Source: LGRD01 sp031378125 (lineage in GTDB: Bacteria > Pseudomonadota > Gammaproteobacteria > Burkholderiales > Burkholderiaceae_C). Taken from it: a stretch of 58,110 nt of DNA. The first letter of the stretch is position 1. The number at the start of each line of letters is the position of its first letter. The notes beneath the pieces are model-generated. The model saw only the letters and a program-made list of their open reading frames with translations. It made no database searches and was not told the DNA's origin. The position numbers and the translations under genes were made by a program. The stretch is taken from assembly GCA_031378125.1 (NCBI GenBank), contig JANNDW010000003.1, forward strand, positions 1-58,110, in the 5' to 3' direction. Shown piece by piece: positions 15,744 to 24,792 of the stretch.

Positions 15744-16457
15744 ATGCATCCGAGCGCCCTGACGAACGGCAAGTTGTTCTTTGACACGTATACCCCATCA
15801 CTCAAGGCTGGAACGGTGGTGGACATCGGTGCGCAAAATGTCAACGGCTCATTGAGTGACGTGATGCCCTCGCAGCTGAACTACGTTGGGGTGGATTTTG
15901 TCAAGGCAAAGGGCGTCGACGTGGTTCTGGACGATCCGTACACACTTCCGTTCGAGAACGAGTCCGTCGATATCGTCGTGAGCAGCTCCTGCCTCGAACA
16001 CTCGGAAATGTTCTGGCTGATGTTCCTGGAAATTCTGCGCGTGCTGCGGCCGAGCGGACTGTTCTACATGAACGTGCCGTCGAACGGCGACTTTCACCGC
16101 TACCCCGTGGACTGTTGGCGCTTTTATCCGGACAGCGGCAACGCGCTGGTCACCTGGGCAAAGCGCAATGGCATGCGCCCGCGGTTGCTGGAATCGTTTG
16201 TCAGCGAGCAGTACGTCGACCTGTGGAACGACTACGTTGCGGTGTTCGTCAAAGACGAGCAGTTTGCGTCGTCGTACCCGGCACGCATGCTGCACAGCAA
16301 GTCCGACTTCACCAACGGCATGGTGGCCGGCAGCGCCGAGATTCTGAAGCCGCGGCCCGAGACCGAAGATCAGACAAACCCCTGGTACCGATTTATTCTG
16401 CGGCGCCGGCGCAAGCAGCACCTCAAGGCCCTGGCCAAGGGCCAGGCTGCCGTCTAG
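15744..16457 (+). CDS. Class I SAM-dependent methyltransferase
   Basis: 237 aa. Motif I is VVDIGAQNVNGSLSDV, unusual in having GAQN instead of GxGxG; strand 2 ends in YVGVDFVKAKGVDVV; the acidic motif is VDIVVSSSCLEHSEMFWLMF, followed by VLRPSGLFYMNVPSNG. The stretch FHRYPVDCWRFYPDSGNAL is common in glycan-cluster methyltransferases. The N-terminus (LTNGKLFFDTYTPSL) is a feature of the same subgroup. Base composition is slightly lower in G+C than its neighbours at the start. It follows the RgpF-like gene by 42 bases with no hairpin between. Target probably a sugar of the surface glycan; inference from context. Confidence 0.8.
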   Translation: MHPSALTNGKLFFDTYTPSLKAGTVVDIGAQNVNGSLSDVMPSQLNYVGVDFVKAKGVDVVLDDPYTLPFENESVDIVVSSSCLEHSEMFWLMFLEILRVLRPSGLFYMNVPSNGDFHRYPVDCWRFYPDSGNALVTWAKRNGMRPRLLESFVSEQYVDLWNDYVAVFVKDEQFASSYPARMLHSKSDFTNGMVAGSAEILKPRPETEDQTNPWYRFILRRRRKQHLKALAKGQAAV

Positions 16458-16481
16458 GTCGAATCAACCGCGCGCCAGACC

Positions 16482-17390
16482 ATGTTGTCCATGCTGCGCA
16501 GAAGACTTGCCAAGCTGTCCGGCAAGCTCAAACGATCGTTCGTCAAGCGCCGCCAAATCGCCGCGCTGCTGCAATCGGTGCCGGTGGATGCGGTGATTCT
16601 CGAAATCGGCGGCGGCTACAACCCGCGCTACGTGAAGGCGACCCACCCCAACGTGCACCACCTAGACCACGCCGGCACCGACGCGTTGCGCGCAAAGTAC
16701 GCCGCGTTCCCTGCGATGGCGCATTTCATCGACCGCGTGCAGCCGATCGACTTCGTGTTCGACGGCGCGCCGATCGAGACCCTGGTCCCGCCCGATCTCA
16801 GGTTCGATCTGATCTACGGTTCGCATGTGCTTGAGCACCAGGTGGATTTGATCGGACACCTGCAGTCGCTGGAGAAACTGCTGAAGCCCGGCGGGCGGGT
16901 GATCGAGATGATTCCGGACCTGCGCACCTGCTTCGACGCGCTGCGCTACCCGAGCGTCACCTCCGACGCGCTGCTGGTGCACTTGAAACGCCCATCGGTC
17001 CACCAGGGCAAACAGGTGTTTGACCACGTCTCGCGCGAGATCGACAAGAACCACGGTTTCCGCATGTGCGATGCCGATTTTGACGGCGTGAATTTCAGAA
17101 CCAGCCCGCGCCAGGCCCTGGAGGCGATGCTGGCGTCCGAGCGGCCCGGCCAGCCCTACACCGACCTCCATGCGTGGGCCTTCACTCCCGAGTCATTTCG
17201 GCTGCTATTGATCGAGCTGCGGCTGCTCGGCTTGACGCGGCTGACGCCGACCTGGGTTTCGCCGCAATACGGCAACCAGTTCTGCGCGGTCTTGGAATGC
17301 GCCGGCCAAGAACTGGCGGCGCTGTCGCCCGAGGCCTTGCAAGGTTTCGAGCGCGAGAGGTTTGCGCTGGCGCAGCAGCTTCGGGTGTGA
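16482..17390 (+). CDS. Class I SAM-dependent methyltransferase-domain protein
   Basis: 302 aa. A basic N-terminal helix (RRRLAKLSGKLKRSFVKRRQ) precedes ILEIGGGYNPRYVKATHPNV (motif I), HLDHAGTDALRAKY, the acidic block FDLIYGSHVLEHQVDLIGHL and LLKPGGRVIEMIPDLRTCFD. The middle part after the Rossmann core (HVSREIDKNHGFRMCDADFD) and the C-terminal half (DLHAWAFTPESFRLLLIELR) is seen in several exopolysaccharide-cluster proteins of unknown activity. It is the last rightward gene of the glycan block; the next gene is convergent and ends 7 bases away. Methyl transfer to a glycan is inferred. Confidence 0.78.
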   Translation: MLSMLRRRLAKLSGKLKRSFVKRRQIAALLQSVPVDAVILEIGGGYNPRYVKATHPNVHHLDHAGTDALRAKYAAFPAMAHFIDRVQPIDFVFDGAPIETLVPPDLRFDLIYGSHVLEHQVDLIGHLQSLEKLLKPGGRVIEMIPDLRTCFDALRYPSVTSDALLVHLKRPSVHQGKQVFDHVSREIDKNHGFRMCDADFDGVNFRTSPRQALEAMLASERPGQPYTDLHAWAFTPESFRLLLIELRLLGLTRLTPTWVSPQYGNQFCAVLECAGQELAALSPEALQGFERERFALAQQLRV

Positions 17391-17396
17391 CCTCGA

Positions 17397-18128
17397 TCAA
17401 CGCCGCCCGCGTGCCCGCAGCGTGCGCTTGATCCACGCCAGCACACCCGGCTTGGGCGGCACGTAGTCGGCAAAGGCAGCCACGCCGACCCGGCCGTGCG
17501 TGGGCGGCGCCATCGGGCGCTTCTCGATCACCACCACGCTGTCGTAGTAGTGCACCGAATGGGCCGAACGGGTGAAGTCCGAAACGCTGAATCGGCGCGG
17601 TTGCCGGGTGTGCCAGGCGTGCAGCGCGTCGACGAAGTTCTTGCTGTACTCGATGAACGTGCCCCGGCGCCGAAAGCCGCCACCGAACTCGCGCCAGTAC
17701 GAGGTGCACAGGTCTTCGCACAGGTACACGCCATGCGGCTGGACGATCGGGTACAGGGCCTCGAAGGTGCGGATCTGCTGCTGCATCGTGTGCCCGCCAT
17801 CGTCAATCAAGATGTCGATCGGCGGCAAGCTCTTGGCCAGCGACTTGAGAAACCGGCGATCTCCTTGATCGCCGATGAAGATTTGCACGCCCGGTTCCTC
17901 GAACTGCTTGCAGTTCGGGTTGATGTCCACGCCAAACAACTTTGCCTGCGGGCCGAAGTAGTGCCGCCACATTTGCAGCGATCCTCCCTGAGAGACACCG
18001 AACTCCACCACGTTGACGGGCCGGCCGCGAAACTGCGCAAAATGCCGTTCGTAAATCTCGAAGTAGTGCATCAACTTGTGGACCAGTCGTCCCTGGTGCT
18101 GGTTGAAAAACTGTTCGAGATCGTTCAT
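17397..18128 (-). CDS. Class I SAM-dependent methyltransferase (glycan- or natural-product-type)
   Basis: About 243 aa with the chosen start MNDLEQFFNQHQGRLVHKLM, which gives the usual N-terminus of the family; an ATG at 18245 would add 39 unlike residues. The Rossmann core shows VVEFGVSQGGSLQMWRHYFG (motif I), LFGVDINPNCKQFEE, IFIGDQGDRRFL, and IDILIDDGGHTMQQQIRTFE, where the DDGGH motif is metal-binding in MycE- and TylF-like sugar O-methyltransferases. CEDLCTSYWREFGGGF is also typical. It is convergent with the previous methyltransferase gene, 7 bases apart, so it has its own promoter in the 18129-18610 gap. Likely target a sugar hydroxyl. Confidence 0.8.
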   Translation of the reverse strand: MNDLEQFFNQHQGRLVHKLMHYFEIYERHFAQFRGRPVNVVEFGVSQGGSLQMWRHYFGPQAKLFGVDINPNCKQFEEPGVQIFIGDQGDRRFLKSLAKSLPPIDILIDDGGHTMQQQIRTFEALYPIVQPHGVYLCEDLCTSYWREFGGGFRRRGTFIEYSKNFVDALHAWHTRQPRRFSVSDFTRSAHSVHYYDSVVVIEKRPMAPPTHGRVGVAAFADYVPPKPGVLAWIKRTLRARGRR

Positions 18129-18610
18129 GTCGAATCCAGGGTCGGGGTGGGCGTGCGCGGTGAATTGCATTCGAGCAAGATCGTGCGCAGGACGCATCGA
18201 TTGATCTTCAGTCAGCATGCTTTGCGAGACCGAGAAACTGTACACCGCGGCCCCAGGGAACGGACCGCCGTAACGCGTCGTGTGACGCCGTTCGGCCTAC
18301 AACCGGACCGAGCTCAAGGAATGCATGGTTCTCGTGCCGGAGACCCTGCCGGCCCTGGCCATGGGCATGTTCAAGCCGATGATTCCGCAGTTGCGGCAGG
18401 CGCGCGAAGCGCTGCGCGGGCGGGGCTGGCCGGCAGGTGATGTTCAGGGAGATGCTGGCGGGCGCAAAGACCGCCCGGCGCCTGAGACCCGCTGCAAGCT
18501 CACATCGGAACACTGTCGCAATGCCGCGGCGACCCGGTCGCCTCGGCCTGCGTCAACGACAGCCCGCCACGGACGATTGAGTTTGCGCCGGGCCACTCAC
18601 CCGGCCCGCC
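18129..18610. other. Gap without a confident gene
   Basis: About 480 bases between the leftward methyltransferase start and the end of the giant leftward gene F. It must hold the methyltransferase promoter and any terminator of gene F. The plus strand has an open stretch 18298-18440 reading like protein (AYNRTELKECMVLVPETLPA, then ALAMGMFKPMIPQLRQAREA), with no ribosome site and no family I recognise; it may be a relic. I see no clear terminator hairpin. Confidence 0.35.
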
Positions 18611-21600
18611 TCACAGCGCGACACGCACACTGAACGTGACGCTGCTCGACGCACCGGGCGCAAGCGTCCCGGTCAAGGTCCAGGCGATGGCGCCGGTTGC
18701 GTTGGGCGCCGGTTGGCTGCTGACGCTGCAGGCGCCGACGTTGGGCGGGTTTGGGCCACAGGCCGCGGACAGGAAATTCGTGAAGGCCGGCGTCGAATCG
18801 TTGATGACGATGCTCGAGAGCGGCGCGTTCGACGTGTTCGTGTAGACCACGGTATAGGTCAGCACCTCCCCCGGCAACGCGGTCGCCTTGTCCACGCTCT
18901 TCTGCAGGCTCAAGCCCGCGCTGCCGGCTGCCCCCACCGTGGTGGTGTCGGTGTGCGCCTGGTTGGATGCCAGCGCCGGGCTGGCGTTGCTGTAGGTGAA
19001 GTTGGCCGTGACCGTGACCAGGTTTTGCGCCCCGCCCGGCGCACCGGCCGGGACAAACTCCTTGAGCAGCACGCACACCGTCTCGCCGGCATTGACGGCG
19101 ATCGCCGCGCCGATCGCACCCGCCCCTTCGCTGCCATCGAGCACGCCGTTGCAGTTGCTGTCGCGGTACAGCACCTCGCTCCAGCCGGCCAGGGCCGGGC
19201 TGGCGGTGGCCGCACTGGCAAAGGCGACGCTGCCGCCGCTGCCGGCCGTGAAGCCGTGCGGGTACCACAGCGTGGCGCCGGGCAGTGCGCTTTGCACCCC
19301 GTCGGTGGTGAAGGCGTTGTCGGGCACGTCGGCGAAATTGACGCCGCTGTGGCGCGCCCCGACGACGTTGGCGAAGGAGGTGGTGTCGGTGCTGCGCAGG
19401 TAGGCGCCGCCCGTGCTGCCGGCTGCACCGCCGGTGGAGACGAAGCCGCCCAGGTTGGCCTCGACGATGCGGATCGGGTTGGGCCCGGCGCTGGCCGGGA
19501 TCCACAGCGTGTAGTCGCCCGCCGAGTCGGTCGTCGCCGCGGCCAGGGTCAGCGTGCCGGCGTTGTCGGTCGCGCGCACGCTGGCGCTTGCGATCCCCGG
19601 CTCGCTGCCGTTCTGGAGCGCGTCGTTGGCCGTTCCGCCACCGGCGCCGGTGTCGCGGAACACCCTGCCCGTGAGCACCGAGCCGTTGAAGAGGCCGAAG
19701 TTCTGCAGGCTGGCACCCGGCGCGGACAGGCTGATGTCGCGCCGCCCGGTGCCGGCTTCGGTGCCGATCCAGCCGGTGGGCGCGGTCGGCGAGATGTCGG
19801 CGAGCGTGGCGTTGTCGTCGCTGATCAGGCAGTGGTCGCCCGCTGCCACGGCGGCGAATGCGTAGCTGCCGCTGCCCGGGTTGACCGCGGCGGAGGCCGT
19901 CGCCGGACCCACGCAGCTCGCGCCCGAGCGCGGCACCAGCTTGACGAACAAACTGCCGCCCGCGCCCGCCTCAAAGCCGTCCATCGTTTGGTTGGCGTTG
20001 GCGTCGTTGTAGACGAAACCGCTCACCGGGAAGCCCCCCACGGCGACCGTCAAGGTCGCGCTCGCGGCGTTGCCGGTGCCGGCGTTCATCGACACCACGT
20101 TGCCGGTGGTGTTGACGTACGCGCCGGCGGTGCCCGCCGAGACATTGACGGTGATGGTGCAGCTTCCACTGGGCCCCAGCGTGCCGCCGCTCAAGCCGAT
20201 CGAGTTGCCGCCGGCCACGCCGCCGATCAGCGTGGCCATGCTGCCAAAGCTGCAATTGACGGCAGCGTTCGGCGTCGAGGTGTTGAAGAGCCCCAACGGA
20301 TAGGTGTCGCTCAGCGTGGCGCCGAGGATCGCCGCCGTGCTGTTCGGGTTGGAGACGACCAAGGTGAGCACCGACGCCGTGCCCGCTGCCACGCTCGTCG
20401 GCGCGAAGCTTTTGGCCGCCTCGGGCGTGCGCGGCACGACCAGGGTGGCGCTCGCGCTGTTGCCGCTGCCGCCATTGGTCGAGCTCACCGCCGAGCTGAC
20501 GTTGTTGTAGCTGCCCAGCGCCGGAGCGACGACGTTCACGCTCACCGTGCAGGTGGCGCCGGCGGCGATGCTGCCGCTCGAGAAACTCACCGACGCCGCG
20601 CCGGCCACTGGCGCGAAAGTCGGCGCGCCGCAGCCGCTCGTGCTCGCCGCAGGCACCGGCGCCACCACCATCGCGCCCGGCAAGGTCGGAAAGGTATCGC
20701 TGAAGGCCACGCCGGTCAGCGCGCTGGCCGGGTTGGGGTTGCTGACGGTGAAGGTCAGCGTCGTCGGCACGTTGGGGCTGACCGGGTTGGGCGCGAACGC
20801 CTTGGCGATGGACGGCGGCTGCACGACGACCGACAGGGTGGCGTTGGCCGCCGCCGCGTTGCTCAAGGCCACGCCCTGCGCCGTGCCGGTCAACCCGCCC
20901 GCGGCGATGCTGTTGGTGTAGGTGCCCGCGGTGGGCGTGGTGATGGCGACCGTGATCGTGCAGCTGCCGCCCGCCGGAATCGCGCCGCCGCTCAGGCGCA
21001 CTCCGGCGTCGGCCGCGGTGAGCGCGCCGCCGAGGTTGTCGAGCAGCGTGCCGCCGCAGCTGTTGCTGGTGGCCAGCGGGCTCGCCACCGTCATCGCTCC
21101 CGGCGTGGTCGGGAACGTGTCGGTGAAACCCACGCCGGTCAGGTCGACGCCGTTGGTGTTGGTGAGAACGATCGTCAAGGTCGAACTCCCGGACGGTGCG
21201 ACCGGCGTCGGCGCAAACGACTTGGCAAGCGTTGGCCGCGCCAGCACCAGCAAGGCGTCGCTGGCCGGCAGCGGATTGCTGCCGATCGACGTGTTGAACG
21301 CACCGGCGGCGATGGTGTTGGTGTAGTCGGCCGGCGTCGCCGCGCTGACCGTCACCGTCACCGTGCACGAGGCGTTGGCGGCGATCGTGCCGCCGTTGAT
21401 GCCGATCGTGTTGGCGCCGTTCGGTGCGCTGATTGTGGTGCCGCAGGTGGTGGCGGGCGCCGGCGGGTTGGCGATCGTGATCCCGGCCGGCAGCACGTCC
21501 AGGCTGGGCGAATTGGCGATCGTGATCGCCGCGGCGGACGGGTTCGTCAGCGTGATCGTCAAGGCGGTCTGGCTGCCGGCGGCGATCGCCGTGGCGCCAA

Positions 21601-24600
21601 AGGCCTTGGCTACCGACGGGCGGCCGACCACCAGGTCCGCGCTCGCCGCCACGGTGTTGGCGCCGGCGTTGCTGCTCGTCAGCCCGCCGGCCGCGATGGT
21701 GTTGGTGTACAGGCCGCCTGCCGCCGTACGCACGCTCACGGTCACCGTGCAGCTGCCCAGCGCGGGGATGGTGCCACCGGTCAGCGCGATGCTGGTGCCA
21801 CCGGCGACGGCGGTCACGGTGCCGCCGCAGGTTGTGGCCGCGCCCGGGGTGGGCGCGTTGACGACGCCGCTGGGGTAGGTGTCGGTGAAAGCCGCGCCGG
21901 TGATCGCCGCGGGTGAGGCGTTGATCAGGGCGATCGTCAAGCTTGAATTGACATTGACGCCGACCGGGTTGGGCGAGAACGACTTGGTCACCTGCGGCGC
22001 GACGGCGTTGAGCGTCGCGCTGGCCGCCGCGGTGCTGGCGCCGCCGCTGGTCGACAGGGCGCCGGCCGGAATGTTGTTCAGGTAGGTGCCGGCGCTCGCC
22101 GCGCGCACGTTGACGCTGAAGGCGCAGACGCCTTGCGGGGGAATCGTGCCGCCGCTCAAGGCCACCGAGGCCGCGCCGGCCACCGCGCTGACGCTGCCAC
22201 CGCAACCGTTGACCACCGCCGGTACCGCCGCCACCACCACGCCCGAAGGCAGGCTGTCGGTCAGCGCGGCCGCGCTCATCGGCGTGGCGCTCGGGTTGAC
22301 GAGGTTGATCGTCAGGGTCGAGTCCTGGTTGGGCAGCACCGTCGCCGGTGAGAAGGCCTTGTTCACGGTCGGCGCCGCGGTCACCGTGAGCGTGGCGCTG
22401 GCGGCCGCGCCGTTGCTGCCGGCGTCGGTGGCGCTCACCGCACCGGCCGGTATCACGTTGGCGTAGCTGCCCGCCGCCGCCGCGGCAACGCTCGCCGAGA
22501 CGCTGCACGAGCCCGACGCGGGAATGCTGCCGCCGGTGAGCGACAAGGTCGTGCCACCCGGCGCCGCGGCGGCGCAGCCGCCGCAGGTGTTGGCCAGGTT
22601 GGCGGGGTTGGCGATCAGCACGCCGGCTGGCAGCGTGTCGGTAAAACCAGCGCCGGCCAGCACGCTGGCATTGGCGTTGCTCAAGGTCACCGTCAAGGTC
22701 GACACCGTGCCAGCGGGAATCAATGCCGGCGCGAAGACCTTGCTCGCCGCGGGCGCGGCCAGGCCTGAGTTCACCGCCCGCACGTTGATCGGCGCGGCGG
22801 CGCCGGCGCCGTCGGGGTCGACGCTCGCGGTGTTGGTGAGGGTCGTCGGCGCAGCGGGGTTGACGCTGACCTGGAACTGGATCGTCGCTGCGCTGCCGGC
22901 GTTGATCTGCCCGGCCGGCGAGCCCGCGCTGTTGATGGTCGCGCCGGCGGCGAACGGCATCGCCGGGCCGGGGGCGTCGGCCACCGCCACGCCGTTGAGG
23001 AAGGTCGTGCCCGGCAGGTAGCTGGTGCCGGTGGGGATCGGATCGGTGAGCCGGGTGCCCGTGGTGTTGGCCAGGCCGTTGTTGGGCACGCTGATCGTGT
23101 AGGTCAGCGTCTGGCCAACCGATACCGCACCGCCCGGCGACACGGCCTTGGCCGGCGCGAGCCGCGCCGCGGTCGTCACCACCGGGTTGGTGACGAGCTG
23201 CGTGCTCTGCGACGGCTGGCCGGCGCAGGGCACGTAGTCGTAGGTCCAGCGTGCCGAGTTCTCGAAACGCGCCGGCGCCGGCGCCGCCGGCAGGCTGAGG
23301 ACATCGGCCTGGAACGTGACGGTGACCGCGCTGCCCGCGTTGATGGTGCCGAGGTTGAACCCGCTGGCCGGGTTGAAGCCCGGCTGCGAAACACCGTTGA
23401 CCGTGACGGTGCCGGAACGAAACGCCGTGCCCGCGGGTGGCGTGTCGGTGAACACCACATTGGTGGCGTGCGCGTTGCCGCTCCCCTGGTTGTTCAGCAC
23501 CACGCTGTAGGTCAGCACGTCGCCGACGAAGGTCGTGCTCTTGTCGACGGTCTTGGTCGTGACCGGGAAGCGTGGCGCGCCGAGGTCGATCTGCAAGGCC
23601 AACGCGCTGATCTGATACTGGTCGCCGCTGGTCGTGCCCTGTGCGAAAGCGCTGGACTGGTTGACGGCGAGGCCCGGCGATGCATCGACGTTGGTGATGT
23701 CCCAGCCTTGCCGCGCGCCGGCGTTGCTGCTGCCCGGCGGGTGGTTGCGCGTGCCGTGCGTGCCACTGGTGTCGAGTGCGCCGGTGTCGCGGTTGATTTG
23801 TGACGCGAAGAAGTTGCCGACCAGGTTGTTCGCCCCCGACAGTGCGGTCAGTGACGTGGTGCTCGGGCCAAAGAGCATCTGGTCGCCGGTGATGGCCGAG
23901 TCGCCTTCCATTGCGGTCACCAGCAGCCGCCCCTGCGGCGTGCCTGTGGTCGGCGTGCAGAACCCCGACACGGCGGCCGGTGCGTTGCCGCCGGCCTCCA
24001 GACCGGTGAAGACGGTCAGGTTGCGCGCCGGCATGCCGGGGTTGCCGTACACAACGGCCAGCGTCCAGCCCGAGGCGTGGGCATTGGCGTCGTTGCCGTA
24101 CGCCGCCGGAACACCGCCCACGGTATAGCTTCCGGCGCCGGCGAGTTGCACCTGGCCGGTGACGTTTTGCGAGCGCGCATAGCGGCAAGGCCCGACCGAG
24201 CAGGTGCCGCCGCTGCCGGTTCCGGTCGTCTGCGCCGACGCCGCGGCGGGCGCGATCGAATAGCTGCCGCCGGGCGTCGTGAAGGTGACGGCCGAATCGA
24301 GTTGCGCCGGGGTCAAGGTCGCCCCGCCGGCGGACCAGACACCGCCCCAGATCAGCTCGGCATACAAGACCGTGCTGCCGGGGGCCACCACGAGGTTTGC
24401 CTGCGATGCGTTTTGCGACCACAGCGTGCTGCTCGCCGCGCTGGCGCCGACGGTGTTGGCCGGGTAGGTGCCCCAGGCTGCCGGGTTGTTGGAGTTGATG
24501 AACGCGCCCTGGCTGCCCCGCGTGCCCGGCGTGGCGAAGGCCGCGCTGCTGTCCAGGCCCAGCGTGTTGCCGGTGAACGTGATGGCGCCGTTGGCGTTGG

Positions 24601-24730
24601 ACGAGAAGCGCTGGATGTAGACCGCGTGCGCCGGCCCGGCCAGCACCAGCGTGAAAAGCGCGAGCAGCGCCGGCACGGCGCGGCGCAGCAGCGGAGCAAG
24701 GCTGGCCAGGACGGCGCGGTGACAGGGCAT
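18611..24730 (-). CDS. Giant secreted repeat protein (gene F), DUF11-like domains and seven cysteine-paired repeats
   Basis: 2039 aa, Sec signal peptide (MPCHRAVLASLAPLLRRAVP, cleavage after GPAHA near 36). Layout: N-terminal domain with FSSNANGAITFTGNTLGLD (about 37-380), two DUF11-like domains from about 390 and 515, then seven repeats of 125-140 aa (starting KVFAP, KAFSP, KSFSP, KAFGA, KSFAP, KAFAP, KSFAP; about 660 to 1560). Each repeat has STLTI-type, FTDTxP, CGG and SCTVTV motifs, so one cysteine pair per repeat. SdrD-like segments follow (GFVYNDANANQTMDGFEAG near 1575; GRVFRDTGAGG near 1693), and a last DUF11-like domain near 1950. There is no LPxTG, barrel or other anchor. It is the last gene of the locus; the start is chosen from the signal peptide and lacks a clear Shine-Dalgarno. 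Likely a surface fibre or adhesin; inference. Confidence 0.85.
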   Translation of the reverse strand: MPCHRAVLASLAPLLRRAVPALLALFTLVLAGPAHAVYIQRFSSNANGAITFTGNTLGLDSSAAFATPGTRGSQGAFINSNNPAAWGTYPANTVGASAASSTLWSQNASQANLVVAPGSTVLYAELIWGGVWSAGGATLTPAQLDSAVTFTTPGGSYSIAPAAASAQTTGTGSGGTCSVGPCRYARSQNVTGQVQLAGAGSYTVGGVPAAYGNDANAHASGWTLAVVYGNPGMPARNLTVFTGLEAGGNAPAAVSGFCTPTTGTPQGRLLVTAMEGDSAITGDQMLFGPSTTSLTALSGANNLVGNFFASQINRDTGALDTSGTHGTRNHPPGSSNAGARQGWDITNVDASPGLAVNQSSAFAQGTTSGDQYQISALALQIDLGAPRFPVTTKTVDKSTTFVGDVLTYSVVLNNQGSGNAHATNVVFTDTPPAGTAFRSGTVTVNGVSQPGFNPASGFNLGTINAGSAVTVTFQADVLSLPAAPAPARFENSARWTYDYVPCAGQPSQSTQLVTNPVVTTAARLAPAKAVSPGGAVSVGQTLTYTISVPNNGLANTTGTRLTDPIPTGTSYLPGTTFLNGVAVADAPGPAMPFAAGATINSAGSPAGQINAGSAATIQFQVSVNPAAPTTLTNTASVDPDGAGAAAPINVRAVNSGLAAPAASKVFAPALIPAGTVSTLTVTLSNANASVLAGAGFTDTLPAGVLIANPANLANTCGGCAAAAPGGTTLSLTGGSIPASGSCSVSASVAAAAAGSYANVIPAGAVSATDAGSNGAAASATLTVTAAPTVNKAFSPATVLPNQDSTLTINLVNPSATPMSAAALTDSLPSGVVVAAVPAVVNGCGGSVSAVAGAASVALSGGTIPPQGVCAFSVNVRAASAGTYLNNIPAGALSTSGGASTAAASATLNAVAPQVTKSFSPNPVGVNVNSSLTIALINASPAAITGAAFTDTYPSGVVNAPTPGAATTCGGTVTAVAGGTSIALTGGTIPALGSCTVTVSVRTAAGGLYTNTIAAGGLTSSNAGANTVAASADLVVGRPSVAKAFGATAIAAGSQTALTITLTNPSAAAITIANSPSLDVLPAGITIANPPAPATTCGTTISAPNGANTIGINGGTIAANASCTVTVTVSAATPADYTNTIAAGAFNTSIGSNPLPASDALLVLARPTLAKSFAPTPVAPSGSSTLTIVLTNTNGVDLTGVGFTDTFPTTPGAMTVASPLATSNSCGGTLLDNLGGALTAADAGVRLSGGAIPAGGSCTITVAITTPTAGTYTNSIAAGGLTGTAQGVALSNAAAANATLSVVVQPPSIAKAFAPNPVSPNVPTTLTFTVSNPNPASALTGVAFSDTFPTLPGAMVVAPVPAASTSGCGAPTFAPVAGAASVSFSSGSIAAGATCTVSVNVVAPALGSYNNVSSAVSSTNGGSGNSASATLVVPRTPEAAKSFAPTSVAAGTASVLTLVVSNPNSTAAILGATLSDTYPLGLFNTSTPNAAVNCSFGSMATLIGGVAGGNSIGLSGGTLGPSGSCTITVNVSAGTAGAYVNTTGNVVSMNAGTGNAASATLTVAVGGFPVSGFVYNDANANQTMDGFEAGAGGSLFVKLVPRSGASCVGPATASAAVNPGSGSYAFAAVAAGDHCLISDDNATLADISPTAPTGWIGTEAGTGRRDISLSAPGASLQNFGLFNGSVLTGRVFRDTGAGGGTANDALQNGSEPGIASASVRATDNAGTLTLAAATTDSAGDYTLWIPASAGPNPIRIVEANLGGFVSTGGAAGSTGGAYLRSTDTTSFANVVGARHSGVNFADVPDNAFTTDGVQSALPGATLWYPHGFTAGSGGSVAFASAATASPALAGWSEVLYRDSNCNGVLDGSEGAGAIGAAIAVNAGETVCVLLKEFVPAGAPGGAQNLVTVTANFTYSNASPALASNQAHTDTTTVGAAGSAGLSLQKSVDKATALPGEVLTYTVVYTNTSNAPLSSIVINDSTPAFTNFLSAACGPNPPNVGACSVSSQPAPNATGAIAWTLTGTLAPGASSSVTFSVRVAL

Positions 24731-24748
24731 GGAGGGGATCGAGATTCC

Positions 24749-24784
24749 GGTGCGGGTGCGGGTGCGGGTGCGGGTGCGGGTGCG
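24749..24784. repeat. Hexanucleotide microsatellite, six GGTGCG units
   Basis: Six perfect copies of GGTGCG on the plus strand (CGCACC in the direction of transcription) occupy the 62-base gap between the stop of gene E and the start of gene F, ending 18 bases before the gene F ATG. It replaces the usual Shine-Dalgarno region, so unit-number changes would alter the leader of gene F. Confidence 0.95.
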
Positions 24785-24792
24785 GCGAAATA

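Noticed and set aside
18611..24730. Gram-positive-type sorting or autotransporter for gene F
   Set aside because: The C-terminus ends in SSVTFSVRVAL with no LPxTG, no hydrophobic tail and no barrel; the domain content alone is not proof of a sorting route.
24749..24784. On/off phase variation by frameshift at the GGTGCG repeat
   Set aside because: The unit is six bases and lies before the start codon, so frame is not changed. Only leader spacing could vary.
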